A DNA stretch of 64,000 bases from Apoderus coryli (Eukaryota; Arthropoda; Insecta; Coleoptera; Attelabidae). A program made the position numbers and the translations under genes. Shown one piece after another: positions 48,212 through 58,819 of the stretch. The notes below the pieces were generated by a model that was not told the origin of the DNA, searched no databases, and worked only from the letters and a program-made list of their open reading frames with translations. Numbering within the stretch: position 1 is the first letter of the stretch; each line of letters begins with the position of its first letter. The stretch covers positions 17,732,001 to 17,796,000 of the forward strand of contig OU452204.1 of assembly GCA_911728435.2 (NCBI GenBank), read 5' to 3'.

Positions 48212-49329
48212 CTTTTACTTGAAATCTAGTTGAATGATTTCATTCAAAAATTATAAATAGTATACACATAGCCGATAAGGTCAAACCTGAAAGTGCACAT
48301 TTCCTGATATCAAATGAGACATCACCAAACGTCCGGATTTTAACTATAATATATTATTGTGAATGTGTATATTCGAATCAAAGGCGGCATCACGACACAA
48401 TCATCGTCATACTATCCGTTTGTGTTTGTATTTTTAGCTGGCATCGCCCGCTTTGATGTGGCCGGTTCCAGTTGAGCTCAAGCTAGGTGTTAACCGCATT
48501 ACCGCTCAAAGTGGAGGAAATGTACCAAGGTTGACACTGTGTTTTATTTTTCAAATATTTTGCTGCGTATAGTTTTTTGTTCCCATTGAATACCAAACCA
48601 TATGTTTATGGTATTTAATGTTTTACGTCAAATCTTATCGAGAGGTTTTTTGTTGTTGTATACACTGTTTTCATTTGCTGCTGCTAAACCCGAATAATTA
48701 TACTATTTATTTATTTTTGTGCGTTTTTTTAACTTGATTATTATCTAATGGCTTGGCTTCTTCACGAAGATAATTAGAGCAATATCCAAATCAAACACAA
48801 CCAAACAACAAACTTTAAGCGCTTTTCGTTCAAAAGGACATTAAGGTCGTTTATAGAAATAACAAATCAGCGAGTTTCATTCCCATTCCGATGAGGCAGC
48901 ATTGACGTGGCGACGAATGTTTAATTACAAAAATAACGGCACCAATGGGACTATGAAAACCCTTTGCTGTGAAAGAGCCATGCTTGTAACACGAGTTCAA
49001 AGTTAAACGGGCCTCTGTATTTATTGTTTTAGCAACATAACCTTAATGTACTCGTTGAAAATGTAGCAATTGATTTGACACAAGAATATGGTTTATGTTT
49101 ATGATTTCTACCGCCAGCTACGCCAAGGAGTAGAAATTGTGGCAATAAGTTGTTAAACCTTCTACTCTAAAAACAAAAGATACAACTTCATTGTAACATA
49201 CGAAACTCCTTACAGAAACTTTTTGAAAATTGCATTGACGTGGCTGTGAACACTATGAAGGATTTGCAAATTTCTTTAACGCTATAAAGGCTTTGCCAAT
49301 TAAGGTTGCATTTTGATTTTTAAGAAAAA

Positions 49330-49428
49330 GAGGTATTTTTAGTTTGGTTTTTATTTCATTCTCTATTGAATGAAATAAAAACCAAATGATATTTTATTAA
49401 AAATACCTGTTTTTCTTAAAGGTTTGCC
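49330..49428. repeat. Imperfect hairpin (fold-back)
   Basis: AAGAAAAAGAGGTATTTTTA followed by GTTTGGTTTTTATTTCATTC pairs with GAATGAAATAAAAACCAAAT and, after a short bulge, AAAAATACCTGTTTTTCTT. The loop is TCTATT. The outer stem is about 19 bp and the inner about 20 bp. It separates two flanks that both contain a TTTGCCAAT word (49297 and 49424). Confidence 0.75.
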
Positions 49429-49429
49429 A

Positions 49430-49668
49430 ATAAAAATGAAAAACAATATCAGGCAGATGGCCTCCACGACTTCTTTTCCCCTACACCATACTCAAATTTT
49501 CCATCACATTTTCATACGTTTGCCGCTTCTACTTCATGAAATACCGCCATGAATATTGTCTTTGAGCGCTTCAATTAACTGGGAAGCTTTGGCATAAACC
49601 TTGTCTCTCACGCAACCCCAAAGAAAAATGTCCAATGCTGTTAAATCACATGATCTTGCGGGCCAATT
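49430..49668 (-). pseudogene. Mariner-like transposase C-terminal fragment
   Basis: The minus strand reads WPARSCDLTALDIFLWGCVR, DKVYAKASQLIEALKDNI and HGGIS before stops. WPARS.DL..LDIFLWG is the third catalytic region of mariner-like transposases (compare WPARSPDLSPLDFFLWG at 41 kb), with Pro replaced by Cys. The C-terminal helices follow with three stops. The N-terminal two thirds are absent. Confidence 0.75.
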
Positions 49669-50012
49669 GTAATTACCATTTCGGGAAAATTTTCTCGCAA
49701 AAGAGCAATAGTTTCGTCACTTAATGGCGTAGTTTTTATTTGTCATCTGAGAAAAAATTACAGTTCTTATTTTATTAACATTTGTTTGCTTTCTGTCCTC
49801 TTATTAAAGAATCATACCTAATTCATTTGTACTTTATATTTTTGTTAATTTTCAATTACTCTTTAATTAAATTGGCGTCTAAATTAGTTTTCTTCAACTA
49901 ACGCATAAACAGTGCGTTTTCCCGATAAAAATGCACGAAAGAAAATAGTTTCAAAATTGGTATGCTTCGACATATGCTTAATTTCTAGATTTTATATAAT
50001 ATATATTTTTAT

Positions 50013-51564
50013 TATAATGGCGATAATATTAAAGATCAGCAAGAACTTGTGGATAAATTTGCTCAATATTTCAATGAATCCTATGTCAATTCCCAAATTT
50101 TTGAGATTGAAAATGTGAGTGAGGCTCTGAATGTATCCTTTGTGTCTGATTGTGGATTTACTGAATCTGAAGATTACGGAGCTCTGAGAAAGCTCAAAGG
50201 TAAACCAACAGCAGGTCCGGATGGTATACCATCCTTTTTGGCTTGTGATTGTGCTGCGGTGTTGGCTGGGCCATTACACAATGGCCCAGCCAACACAGCC
50301 AACAGAAAATTAGTTGATCGTAAGGCAAGGTTGAATATTGTACACACAATATTCAACCTTGCCTTACGATCGTTCTACATCTACCAATTTATTGGTTTTA
50401 ACACAGTTTGTGAGTGAGCAACTTGATAATGGAGGTCAGGTAGATGTTATCTATACTGACTTTTCCAAAGCCTTTGACAGACTTGATCATGGTGTCTTGA
50501 TGGCTAAATTGTGTCATTTTGGTCTATCCAATAGCTTGCTCCTCTTGGATTCATATTTAAATGGTCATTATCAATATGTTGATTATAGAGGGTTCAGGCC
50601 TCTCAATTTTTTAGTGACCTCAGCAGTCCCGCAGGGTTCTGTGTTGGGGCCATTGTTGTTTTTGTGCTTTATTGATGATATTTCCAGTGGCTTGACTAGT
50701 AGTTCGCTCTTGTATGCCCATGACTTCAAGATATACTCGGTCATTGATAGTGCGCATGATTGCTCTGTTATTCAGGAAGACCTTAACAAGATTTATGAGT
50801 GGTGTGTTCGCAACAATCTTTATTTGAATATTGAAAAATGTTTTTCAGTTTCTTATACACGCAGATTAAAGCCTATAACTTATTTGTATTTCATTTACGA
50901 TTCTCCATTGGTTGTTTGTGATCGTATTAAGGATTTGGGGATTTTCTTCGATAGCAAACTAAACTTTATTGGACATTATAACTATATGATTTCAGCTTCG
51001 TTTCAGTCTCTGGGTTTTGTCATGCGTAACGCGAGGGATCTTAGGTCTCCTCAAACACTTATTGCGTTATTCAATGCATTTGTTAGAGCTAAGTTGGAGT
51101 ATGGCTCAGTTGTGTTGAGTCCTGCATATGAATTTCATTCGGCGAGTATGGAACGTGTTCTTCGTCGTTTCGCTAAGTTTCTGTGGTTTCGTAGCGATGG
51201 AGTTTACCCAGTCATTGGATTTCCACATGATACGCTCCTAAATCGTTTTAATTTGACATCTTTAAGTACGCGTAGGGAATGTTCTGCTATTATCTTACTG
51301 TACAAAATTATTAATGGAGTTATTGATTGTCCAGAGCTGTTAGAATTGCTTCCATTTTATGTCCCTACTTTGCGTACACGTAATAATAATACTGTTTTTT
51401 ACTTGTCAAGAGCCCGCACTAATTTGTTGTTGCATTCTCCTTTGTTCGTAATCTGTAATATTTGTAACCGTGTGTCTAATGATTTGGATATATTTGAATC
51501 AAATTTGTCATGTATAAAACGCCCTTTAATTGGATATTTATCTGTCTGGGCAGTTGTATCTTAA
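50013..51564 (+). pseudogene. Jockey-type RT with long open frame, YADD changed to YAHD
   Basis: The sequence starts in the linker (DQQELVDKFAQYFNESYVNS, KPTAGPDGIPSFLA), is broken by a local inverted duplication and deletion (50259-50371), then runs about 400 codons open: RSTSTNLLVLTQF, IYTDFSKAFDRLDHGVL, SAVPQGSVLGPLLFLCFID, SSLLYAHDFKIYS, IKDLGIFFDSKLNF, PTLRTRNNN and the C-terminus to the stop at 51564. The second catalytic Asp is His (CAT at 50719-50721, one base from GAT). The finger motifs are deleted. AATAAATAAAG follows the stop as a likely tail. The open frame suggests recent origin, but the enzyme cannot be active. Confidence 0.88.
50259..50371. repeat. Two perfect hairpins with ACAC loops inside the RT
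   Basis: Hairpin 1 has arms 50259-50275 and 50280-50296 (17 bp, GTGTTGGCTGGGCCATT), loop ACAC. Hairpin 2 has arms 50316-50341 and 50346-50371 (26 bp, GATCGTAAGGCAAGG...), loop ACAC. Reading the outer arms together across a single ACAC gives VLAGPLHTIFNLALRS, a normal RT stretch, so the middle (about 50276-50345) is an inserted inverted duplicate of the surrounding sequence. Confidence 0.95.
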
Positions 51565-51716
51565 ATAAATAAAGGTACACCCTGTATCATAAACTTTAAG
51601 TTTCTTAAGTGTAGTGAGTGCATCAAATTTGGGTTACATAAATTTAAAAGAAAAACTAAGAAATATAAAAAAATTACTTATTTTTGCCACCCTGTATCTG
51701 GTAAACTATTGGGTGA

Positions 51717-51845
51717 TACAGGGTACTTCAAAAAGCCGATGCATTATTTAAGGGCGTAATTTGTCAGGTCATTTTATGAAAAAAAGTTTCCATAAACATA
51801 GGTCCGGAAATGCATTGTATCCAAGATACCAGGTGTTAAAGTTTT
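51717..51845 (+). repeat. Bipartite TACAGGGT end module
   Basis: TACAGGGTACTTCAAAAAGC at 51717 and TACCAGGTGTTAAAG at 51827 are 110 bp apart, with GGTCCGGAAATGCATTGT between. It is preceded by an inverted CACCCTGTATCTGG at 51688, so two family ends face away from each other here. Confidence 0.45.
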
Positions 51846-51849
51846 TTTG

Positions 51850-53800
51850 TAAATAACAGTTTTTTTTTTAATTAAGTTAAATATCTCCTTACCGATTTCT
51901 TTGAAATTTTGCAGCGTTGTGCTAGAAATAGGGAGCTTATATGGCCCTAACTAGATCAAAACTATTCAGTCCAAATTCTTGAAAAAGACAAGCTATGTGT
52001 TGTCGAAATGCTGAAAAAAAAATTGACATGAAACTATTAATAATAATAAATAAGAATAAATTATATGGCAAGGGTTGGGTTGCGTTGAAATATGCCAATA
52101 ATATAAATATATAATAAAGACAGAGTAATTAAAGTTAGTCTTGATTATTTTTTTAAGTTAATTATGTAAATTGTCTCCCAAGATTCCCCTTCCTTGTTTC
52201 AATTCACAAAACAAAATAATTTTTTCTTACTTATTTTATCAAACAACCACGAGTCGTCACTGGAATAGCTATCAGTTCTAACGACCCTCTATTTTCTTGG
52301 TGCCAGAGTGTCTAGCGTGGCATCTATTCGCCTTTATACTATCTTCAGTTGAGAATACAGTGATAGTTGTTCAAAGGTTGTTTCTTAAACATATGGTGCC
52401 TTTTACGACGATGACATGCCTACAGAAGGAAACGTTTGTTTTATGGATTTTTTTTTCATTTAAATGTCGTTAGGAAAAAGTATTAGGTTTCTCTATACAA
52501 AGTTTTAAAAATCATCACCTAGTTCACTGAAATCGTAATCTTGTGGGTGTGGTAGGTTGTATATAGAAAAATAGAGATGATAACATTATTTTTTTACTAC
52601 TTCAATTATTATTTTCAGTTGATAATCTTGAGTGTTTCTTCCAGCTGAACCTTCTACCCAAACCTAGCAGTAACCTCGATTTTCTTTGGCACTATATGGA
52701 TACCTACGATTAGCTTATAAAATACGATGCCTGTAAGTATTCTAGGGAGCGGTAGGGTTTTTTCTATGTCAAAACTTAAACAGTCATGAACTACTTGGCC
52801 TTTTTTTCTTCATTCTTTTCAAAATGATATTAAATATTATTTTGCTACATTTGTAAACCGGCTTCTCATATTCTCGAGGCCTCTGTATCTGATTGAAAAA
52901 CTGATCTTTAATAGGTATACTTACGTGTACAAGTAAAATATTAATGTTATATTTATCAGTTTGTATGTTCTGAAATTTCCTATAACATTTTAATCACCTT
53001 CCTAAAAGATCATTTAAATCATCCGACTATGAATTATTAAACAAAGTCTGATTTGTAAAAAAAAAATTGTTAGTTCTCAGAATTCTATATATATTTTATT
53101 TTACTTACCTTATAACACGCCAATTAATAAATTCAATCTATTCATTAAATACAAAACAGCTGTTGAAAAAAATGCTTTTACCATTTTGATTTCTTCTTAT
53201 TTTTTTCCTTATATTATTAAAAACCCATTTTTCACTGTCAGTCTGTCGTCAAACAAATATCTTGAGACCTCGCGGCGTCGCAAGTTGCTACAACACATTC
53301 TAGAAGCTCCATTTTTTTATGTAAATGATATAAACAAGAAACAAAAAGGTAAAAGAAAACAATAAATACTTAGATCTAAACTAATAATATCAATAATAAT
53401 CAAATACCAATTACAAAACACAAATGACAGATGTTTGTACAAATTACTCAGCTTTAATACTGAAGATATCAATATTTCGTGAAACTAGTATATCGTTACA
53501 AGAGCTAGCTTAGTATTTAATGGAGATGTACTACATGGGACTATATCAAATACAAATTTGTACAAGTTTTTAAAATTACCAAATAATTTTACTAATTATG
53601 GCTCAAATTCAAAGACGCCTGCAACAGTATCAAAATCTGTAACTTCAAATATTTTGATACAATCAAAAAATGTTTTCTAAAAAATTATTAGTCATGTTGC
53701 TACAATGTGAAGGTGCGATATCGTGTTGGTCAAATAGCTTTCTAAGAACATTCAGCGATAAATTGCCCAAATATTCACTTTCCATAGCTATCAGCAAGTT
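51850..53800. other. AT-rich stretch, no recognisable gene
   Basis: No motif-bearing frame on either strand. The part near 53.25-53.75 kb (GACCTCGCGGCGTCGCAAG and onward) is less AT-rich and may belong to the element carrying the following minisatellite, but I cannot identify its left end. Confidence 0.35.
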
Positions 53801-53809
53801 AAAGTTAAA

Positions 53810-56130
53810 ACAGAAACTTTAAAATCGGAACTTTAAAAATGGAGCTTTCAAAATTGGATCCTTCAAAATCGGAACCTTCAAACTTGGAACCTTCAAAATA
53901 GAAACTTTAAAATCGGAACTTTCAAAATTGGAACCTTCAAAATCGGAACCTTCAAATTCGGAATTTTCAAAATCGGAACTTTAAATTTGGAACTGCAAAA
54001 CCGTAACTTCAAAACCGGAGCTTTAAAATAGAAACTTTCAAAATTGGAACCTTTAAAACCGGAACGTTAAAACCGAAAATTTCAAAATTGGTACTTACAA
54101 AATCAGAACCTTCAAATTCGGAAACTTCAAACTTGGAATTTTAAATTCGGAACTTTGAAAATTAGAACTGGAAAACCGGAATTGCAAAACCGGAACTTCA
54201 AAACCAAACATTAAAATCAAAACTTTAAAACCGGAAATCTAAAATCGGAACTTTAAAACCGGAACTTCAGAGCCGGTACTTCAAAACCTGGAATTTAAGA
54301 CCTGAACTTTTAAATCGAAACGTTTAAACCGGAACATTAAAATTGGAACTACAACGCTGGAACTTCGATACGGAACTTCAAAATCGGAGCTTCAATCGGA
54401 ACCCTCAAAATCGGAACATTCGACCTCGGAACCTTCAAATTCGGATCTTCAAAATGGGAACTTTACACACGGAATTTTAAAATCGCAACTTTCAAAATCG
54501 AAACTTTAAAACTGAAACTTAAAACCGGAACTTGGACAACACTTCATTGAACACGACTAAGGCGCCGCGTGACAGAACCAGAACATTAAAATCAAAACTT
54601 TAAAACCGGAAATCAAAAATCGGAACTTTAAAACCGGAACTTCAAAGCCGGTACTTCAAAACCTGAAATTTAAGACCTGAACTTTAAAATCGAAACGTTT
54701 AAATCGGAACATTAAAACCGGAACTTCACCGCTGGAACTTCAATGCGGAACTACAAAATCGGAACTTCAACCGGAACCCTTAAAATCGGAACATTCGAAC
54801 TCGGAACTTTCAAATTCGGAACTGCAAAATCGGAAATTACACACGGAATTTTAAAATTGCAACTTTCAAATTCGGAACTTTAAAATTGGAATTCTAAAAC
54901 CGGAACTTGGACAACACTTCGTTGACCACGAATAAGGACCGCGTGACAGAACCAGAACATTAACATCAAAACTTTAAAACCGGAAATCTAAAATCGGAAG
55001 TTTAAAAGCGGAACTTCAAAGCTGGTACTTCAAAACCTGAAATTTAAGACCTGAACGTTAATCGAAACGTTTAAACCGGAACATTAAAACCGGAACTTCA
55101 ACGCTAGAACTTCAATCCGGAACTTCAAAATCGGAACATCAACCGGAACCCTCAAAATCGGAACAATCGAACTCGGAACCTTCAAATTCGGAACTGCAAA
55201 ATCGGAGCTTTACACACGGAAGTTTAAAATCGCAACTTTCAAAATCGGAACTTTAAAACTGGAATTTTAAAACCGGAACATGGACAACACTTCGTTGAAC
55301 ACGAATAAGGCCCGCGTGACAGAACCAGAACATTAAAATCAAAACTTTAAAACCGCAAATCTAAAATCGGAACTTTAAAACCGCAACTTCAAAGCCGGTA
55401 CTTCAAAACTTGAAATTTAAGATCTGAACTTTAAAATCGAAACGTTTAAACCAGAATATTAAAACCGGAACTTCAACGCTGGAAGTTCAAAATCGGAACT
55501 TCAATCGGAAGCCTCAAAATCGGAACATTCGAACTCGGAACCTTCAAATTCGGAACTACAAAATCGTAACTTTACTCATGGAATTATAAAATCGCAACTT
55601 TCAAAATGGAAACTTTAAAATCGGAATCTTCAAAATCGGAATTTTCAATTTTGAACTGCAAAACCGTAACTTCAAAACCGGAGCTTTAAAATAGAAAATT
55701 TCAAAATTGGAACCTTCAAAACAGGAACTTTAAAACCGAACCTTTCAAAATTGATACCTTCAAGATCAGAACCTTCAAATTCGGAAACTTCAAACTTGGA
55801 ATTTTAAAATAGGAACTTTCAAAAGTGGAACATTAAAACCGGAACTCAAAATGGAACATTAAAACCTGAACTTTAAAATCGAAATTTCTAAACCGGAACT
55901 TAAAAACCAGAACATTAAAAACAAAACTTTAAAATCGGAAATCTAAAATCGGAGCTTTAAAACCGGAACTTCAAAGCCGGTACTTCAGAACCTGAAATTT
56001 AAGACCTGAACTTTAAAAGTGAAACGTTTAAACCGGAACATTAAAACCGGAAATTCAACGCTGGAACTTCAATGAGGAACTTCAAAATCGGAACTTTAAA
56101 ACCGGAACTTGGACAACACTTCGTTGAACA
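53810..56130 (+). repeat. Higher-order minisatellite of 14-17-bp monomers
   Basis: Some 2.3 kb is built of variants of CTTTAAAACCGGAA / CTTCAAAATCGGAA. On top of this lies a roughly 374-bp higher-order repeat marked by an anchor CTTGGACAACACTTCGTTGA with GCGTGACAGAACC: anchors at 54531, 54906, 55279 (CATGG variant) and 56108. A further long-range repeat is seen: GAACTGCAAAACCGTAACTT at about 53991 recurs at about 55648 with over 130 bp of matching order. No protein frame is present. Confidence 0.95.
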
Positions 56131-56169
56131 CGACTAAGGCGGCGCGTGACAGAATTCTAAACGTAGAAG

Positions 56170-56203
56170 TGCGTGGCCAACTGGAAAAGTTTGGAAACCC
56201 CTG
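56170..56203 (-). mobile_element. hAT-type terminal inverted repeat (right end)
   Basis: Read on the minus strand from 56203: CAGGGGTTTCCAAACTTTTC then CAGTTGGCCACGCAC. CAGGGGT..CCAAACTTTT is a canonical hAT-superfamily terminus. It lies about 40 bp beyond the last minisatellite anchor, which suggests the array sits inside a hAT element. The matching left end was not found between 51.8 and 53.8 kb. Confidence 0.65.
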
Positions 56204-56949
56204 GTATATGCGTTTGAAATTTTAAAATTGAATATTAAAGGAAATTAATGTAAGCTTAATACATTTATCTAAATAAACAGTGGAAAATCTTCATGTTCAT
56301 TCGGCTTTTGTTGTAGCAACTCACAAACAACCGCAGTAAAATTTTCCCCAAATTAACCAAACAAATGTTTTTAATCAATGAAGTTACAGTGCCTTCGCCC
56401 TCCCACATAATACACCACAATTCAAGCTGATTTCTACGTTATACATCATTCTCTGTTCTGTCAAAAGAAGGACCAAGAATAAAACTCTAATATAATATAT
56501 AAACCGAATGGATAAGTCACTCTTGCACAGCTTTGTGTGGGCCGGATAAAGGAAACGTTTAACAGGCATTTTAGGTATTACCGGTATTAGAGTTAACTGA
56601 CATTATGTTCGTATCAAAGCCATGTCAGCGAGTACAATAGGATTTTTCACTTGTGTTTTGGTGTAAACTGACGACAGCTTTGACAGATTTTATCTTTTTT
56701 TGATTGACTGGGTGAGAACGGACGTGTCATTTCTGCGATACAGAGTTTCAATGATTTTTTTATTCGCATTGCAAAAAATCGTGGTGTTTTCAAATTTATT
56801 GTAGTTAAAATAAACCGCTTAACTTAAAAAAAATCTTATTAGGGCCTTATTTTATTAAATAATAACAGTAAAAGTATATTAAGTTATAAAGCAAAATAAA
56901 AATAATAAAATACAAACTTTACCCTTGCAAAAAAAATATTAATAGGTAC

Positions 56950-57380
56950 ATTAACAAAAAATAAATAAAAATAACAATAATAATAATCTCTTTATTGTCT
57001 AACAGGCATTGCTGCCTAATTACAAGACAATTACATATATAAACTAATATGTAAATCTACAAAATACGAATGAATTAAAAAAAAAATCAAACAAAAATAT
57101 ACTAAAGGAAAACAATTCCATAGAAAATACTTTGTTAATTAAACACTATCCTTGTCGATAGCTTGCAGACACACATGCAAATGATGTTTAAATGAATTAA
57201 GTGAAAGATCTCGTGCAAATTTAGATGATTGCAGTAGTAGCAAGCGCTAAAAAGGGGGGCCCTACCTGAAGCATCCAAAACAAATGTGATCTCTGGCCTG
57301 CAAGCTAGGAATACGAAACCATATCTGCCGCAGCGACCGAGGACAGTCCAGCAAACTTTTTATTAATTTAATGTATAGTG
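56950..57380 (-). pseudogene. Non-LTR RT C-terminus with TTA-type tail
   Basis: On the minus strand, FRIPSLQARDHICFGCF, LLLLQSSKFARDLSLNSFKH and HLHVCLQAIDKDSV precede a stop. This is the end of a CR1/Jockey-type ORF2 (FRIP.L.ARD...SL.SFK). The 3' UTR ends with ACAATAAAGAGATTATTATT (near 56985-57005 on the plus strand), an AATAAA followed by a TTA repeat tail. Strongly 5'-truncated. Confidence 0.7.
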
Positions 57381-57474
57381 ACATAAAATACAAAATAAAT
57401 AACAAGTTTTATATTACAGATCACAGCAAAAAGGCAAAATAAACGAGAATAACAAAAAACTAATAAATAAAAAT

Positions 57475-57700
57475 ATATTAAATTATAAAGCAAAATAAAA
57501 ATAGTAAAATAAAAAATTTACCGTAGCAAAAAAATATTGATAGGTATTAATAAATAATAAAAATAATAATACTCAAATTTAAATTTAGTATCTAACAATA
57601 ATATAGAAAAATATAATAATAATAATACTAATAATCTCTCTATTGTCATTGCTGCCCCATTACAAGACAATTATATATAAACTAAGCATAGATAACATAA
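57475..57700 (-). repeat. Second copy of the same retroelement 3' tail
   Basis: TATAAAGCAAAATAAAAATA and CATTGCTGCCCCATTACAAG repeat, with changes, the 56890-57050 region (AAAGCAAAATAAAAATAATA; GGCATTGCTGCCTAATTACA) in the same orientation about 600 bp apart. It ends in an AATAATAATAATACTAATAA tract. It is either a second truncated insertion or a local duplication. Confidence 0.6.
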
Positions 57701-57741
57701 CATAACATAGGTACTAGGTAAAATAACAAAAACAAAAATTC

Positions 57742-57876
57742 TTAAAAAAAATATAATTGTAGTTTTCTCGCTTTGAAACTAGCAAAGTCATCAATTACTT
57801 CATTAAAATCTATAGATAAGGCTAATTTTCTTTCTATACTAGAAATTGCCATATTAGTAAGCCTGTCCTGCTCAGT
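57742..57876 (-). pseudogene. hAT transposase C-terminal dimerisation fragment
   Basis: The minus strand reads TEQDRLTNMAISSIERKLAL, SIDFNEVIDDFASFKARKLQ, LYFF and stop. RLTNLAILSIER..A.S.DF..VIDDFA..KARK is the signature end of hAT transposases of the ZMYM1-like type. Only 44 residues remain. The upstream side is cut at the base where CAGTGGCGGCTCGTGG begins (57877). Confidence 0.8.
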
Positions 57877-57894
57877 CAGTGGCGGCTCGTGGGC
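57877..57894 (+). mobile_element. hAT-type terminus CAGTGGCGGCTCGTGGGC
   Basis: CAGTGGCGGCTCGTG is a common hAT-family terminal sequence (family knowledge). It starts exactly where the hAT transposase fragment is interrupted, so a non-autonomous hAT-type element appears to have inserted there. The right terminus was not found downstream. Confidence 0.5.
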
Positions 57895-57899
57895 TTCTA

Positions 57900-58660
57900 G
57901 TTCGTATAGATCTATATTCGGTGTTAGTACTAAATAAAAATCATACGGAAAAAATTCTAGTCACGCCATATTTTCTAATTAAAATCATCTGATTTCACTC
58001 TCATCATCCAAATGCAAAAAGATATCCCTCGTATTTGAAAATCACTATTTATTTTATAGGAAAATGAACAGTTTTTTACATTAGGAAAAATAAACATCTA
58101 GGCTTAAGCCTTGATATTTCCTTAATTCCCTTAAGAGTTTGCGACAATGTTTTTCTAATTTTATAATTTATGGATCATTTCCTTAAACCTACTTAAGAAA
58201 ACAAAAACATTCCACACACTCTTCCATATGTTCTTCTAGAGAGACAGGTAGCTAAATATTATTAAGACATGCCGCTTATGCAATAAATGCTTTTTGTATG
58301 ATAAATTCATTCTTAGAAAAATAAGACAATTCCTACTCGTATACCTACTTAATTACTCTGGAAAAAGTGTCGATTTCATTTAAAATGCCAAATTAGTCAC
58401 GTTTAACCTAAGATAAGTAGGTATAAGTTGAAGATTTATAATTTACAGAAATGCCACATGGTTGAGAATCTTTCAAGCACCACAGACATGTTGGCGACGT
58501 TATGTACGAGGCGGTCACGAAAAGAGCTATGATGTAGATACTATTTTTTTTCTACGACTGTCTTTAAATGCCTTTATGATATATGTTGAATCTTAATTTG
58601 ATAAGGTAGTACATTGTAATGCTGTTTTTCATTTCCACCACTAGTTGCTGGGCAACCAAT
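57900..58660. other. AT-rich stretch, no recognisable gene
   Basis: No motif-bearing frame. It may be the interior of the element that begins with CAGTGGCGGCTCG at 57877. Confidence 0.3.
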
Positions 58661-58667
58661 GATCTGT

Positions 58668-58770
58668 GAGCTCCAGCAGGAGCACTCTACGCGGAAGTGA
58701 ATATCATCTCTGATAGCCAAGCGGCCTTAAAGGCGCGAAGGTCATCAGGAACAGTGTGAATTGTCAAAAC
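58668..58770 (+). pseudogene. RNase H fragment of a non-LTR element
   Basis: The plus strand reads AGALYAEVNIISDSQAALKA. AEVN..(I)ISDSQAALKA contains the RNase H Asp and resembles IMSDSQAALKAL at 17.9 kb. A deletion has brought the AE and SDSQAA motifs together. About 30 residues remain before unrelated sequence and the RTE-like element. Confidence 0.7.
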
Positions 58771-58819
58771 AGACTCCCTAATATCGAGAGAAACAATAAT
58801 CTGACTCGGGTCCAACAGT

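Noticed and set aside
56384..56569. 61-codon minus-strand frame with VLFLVLLLTEQ as a possible membrane peptide.
   Set aside because: No start context, homology or neighbouring exon signal; length expected by chance.
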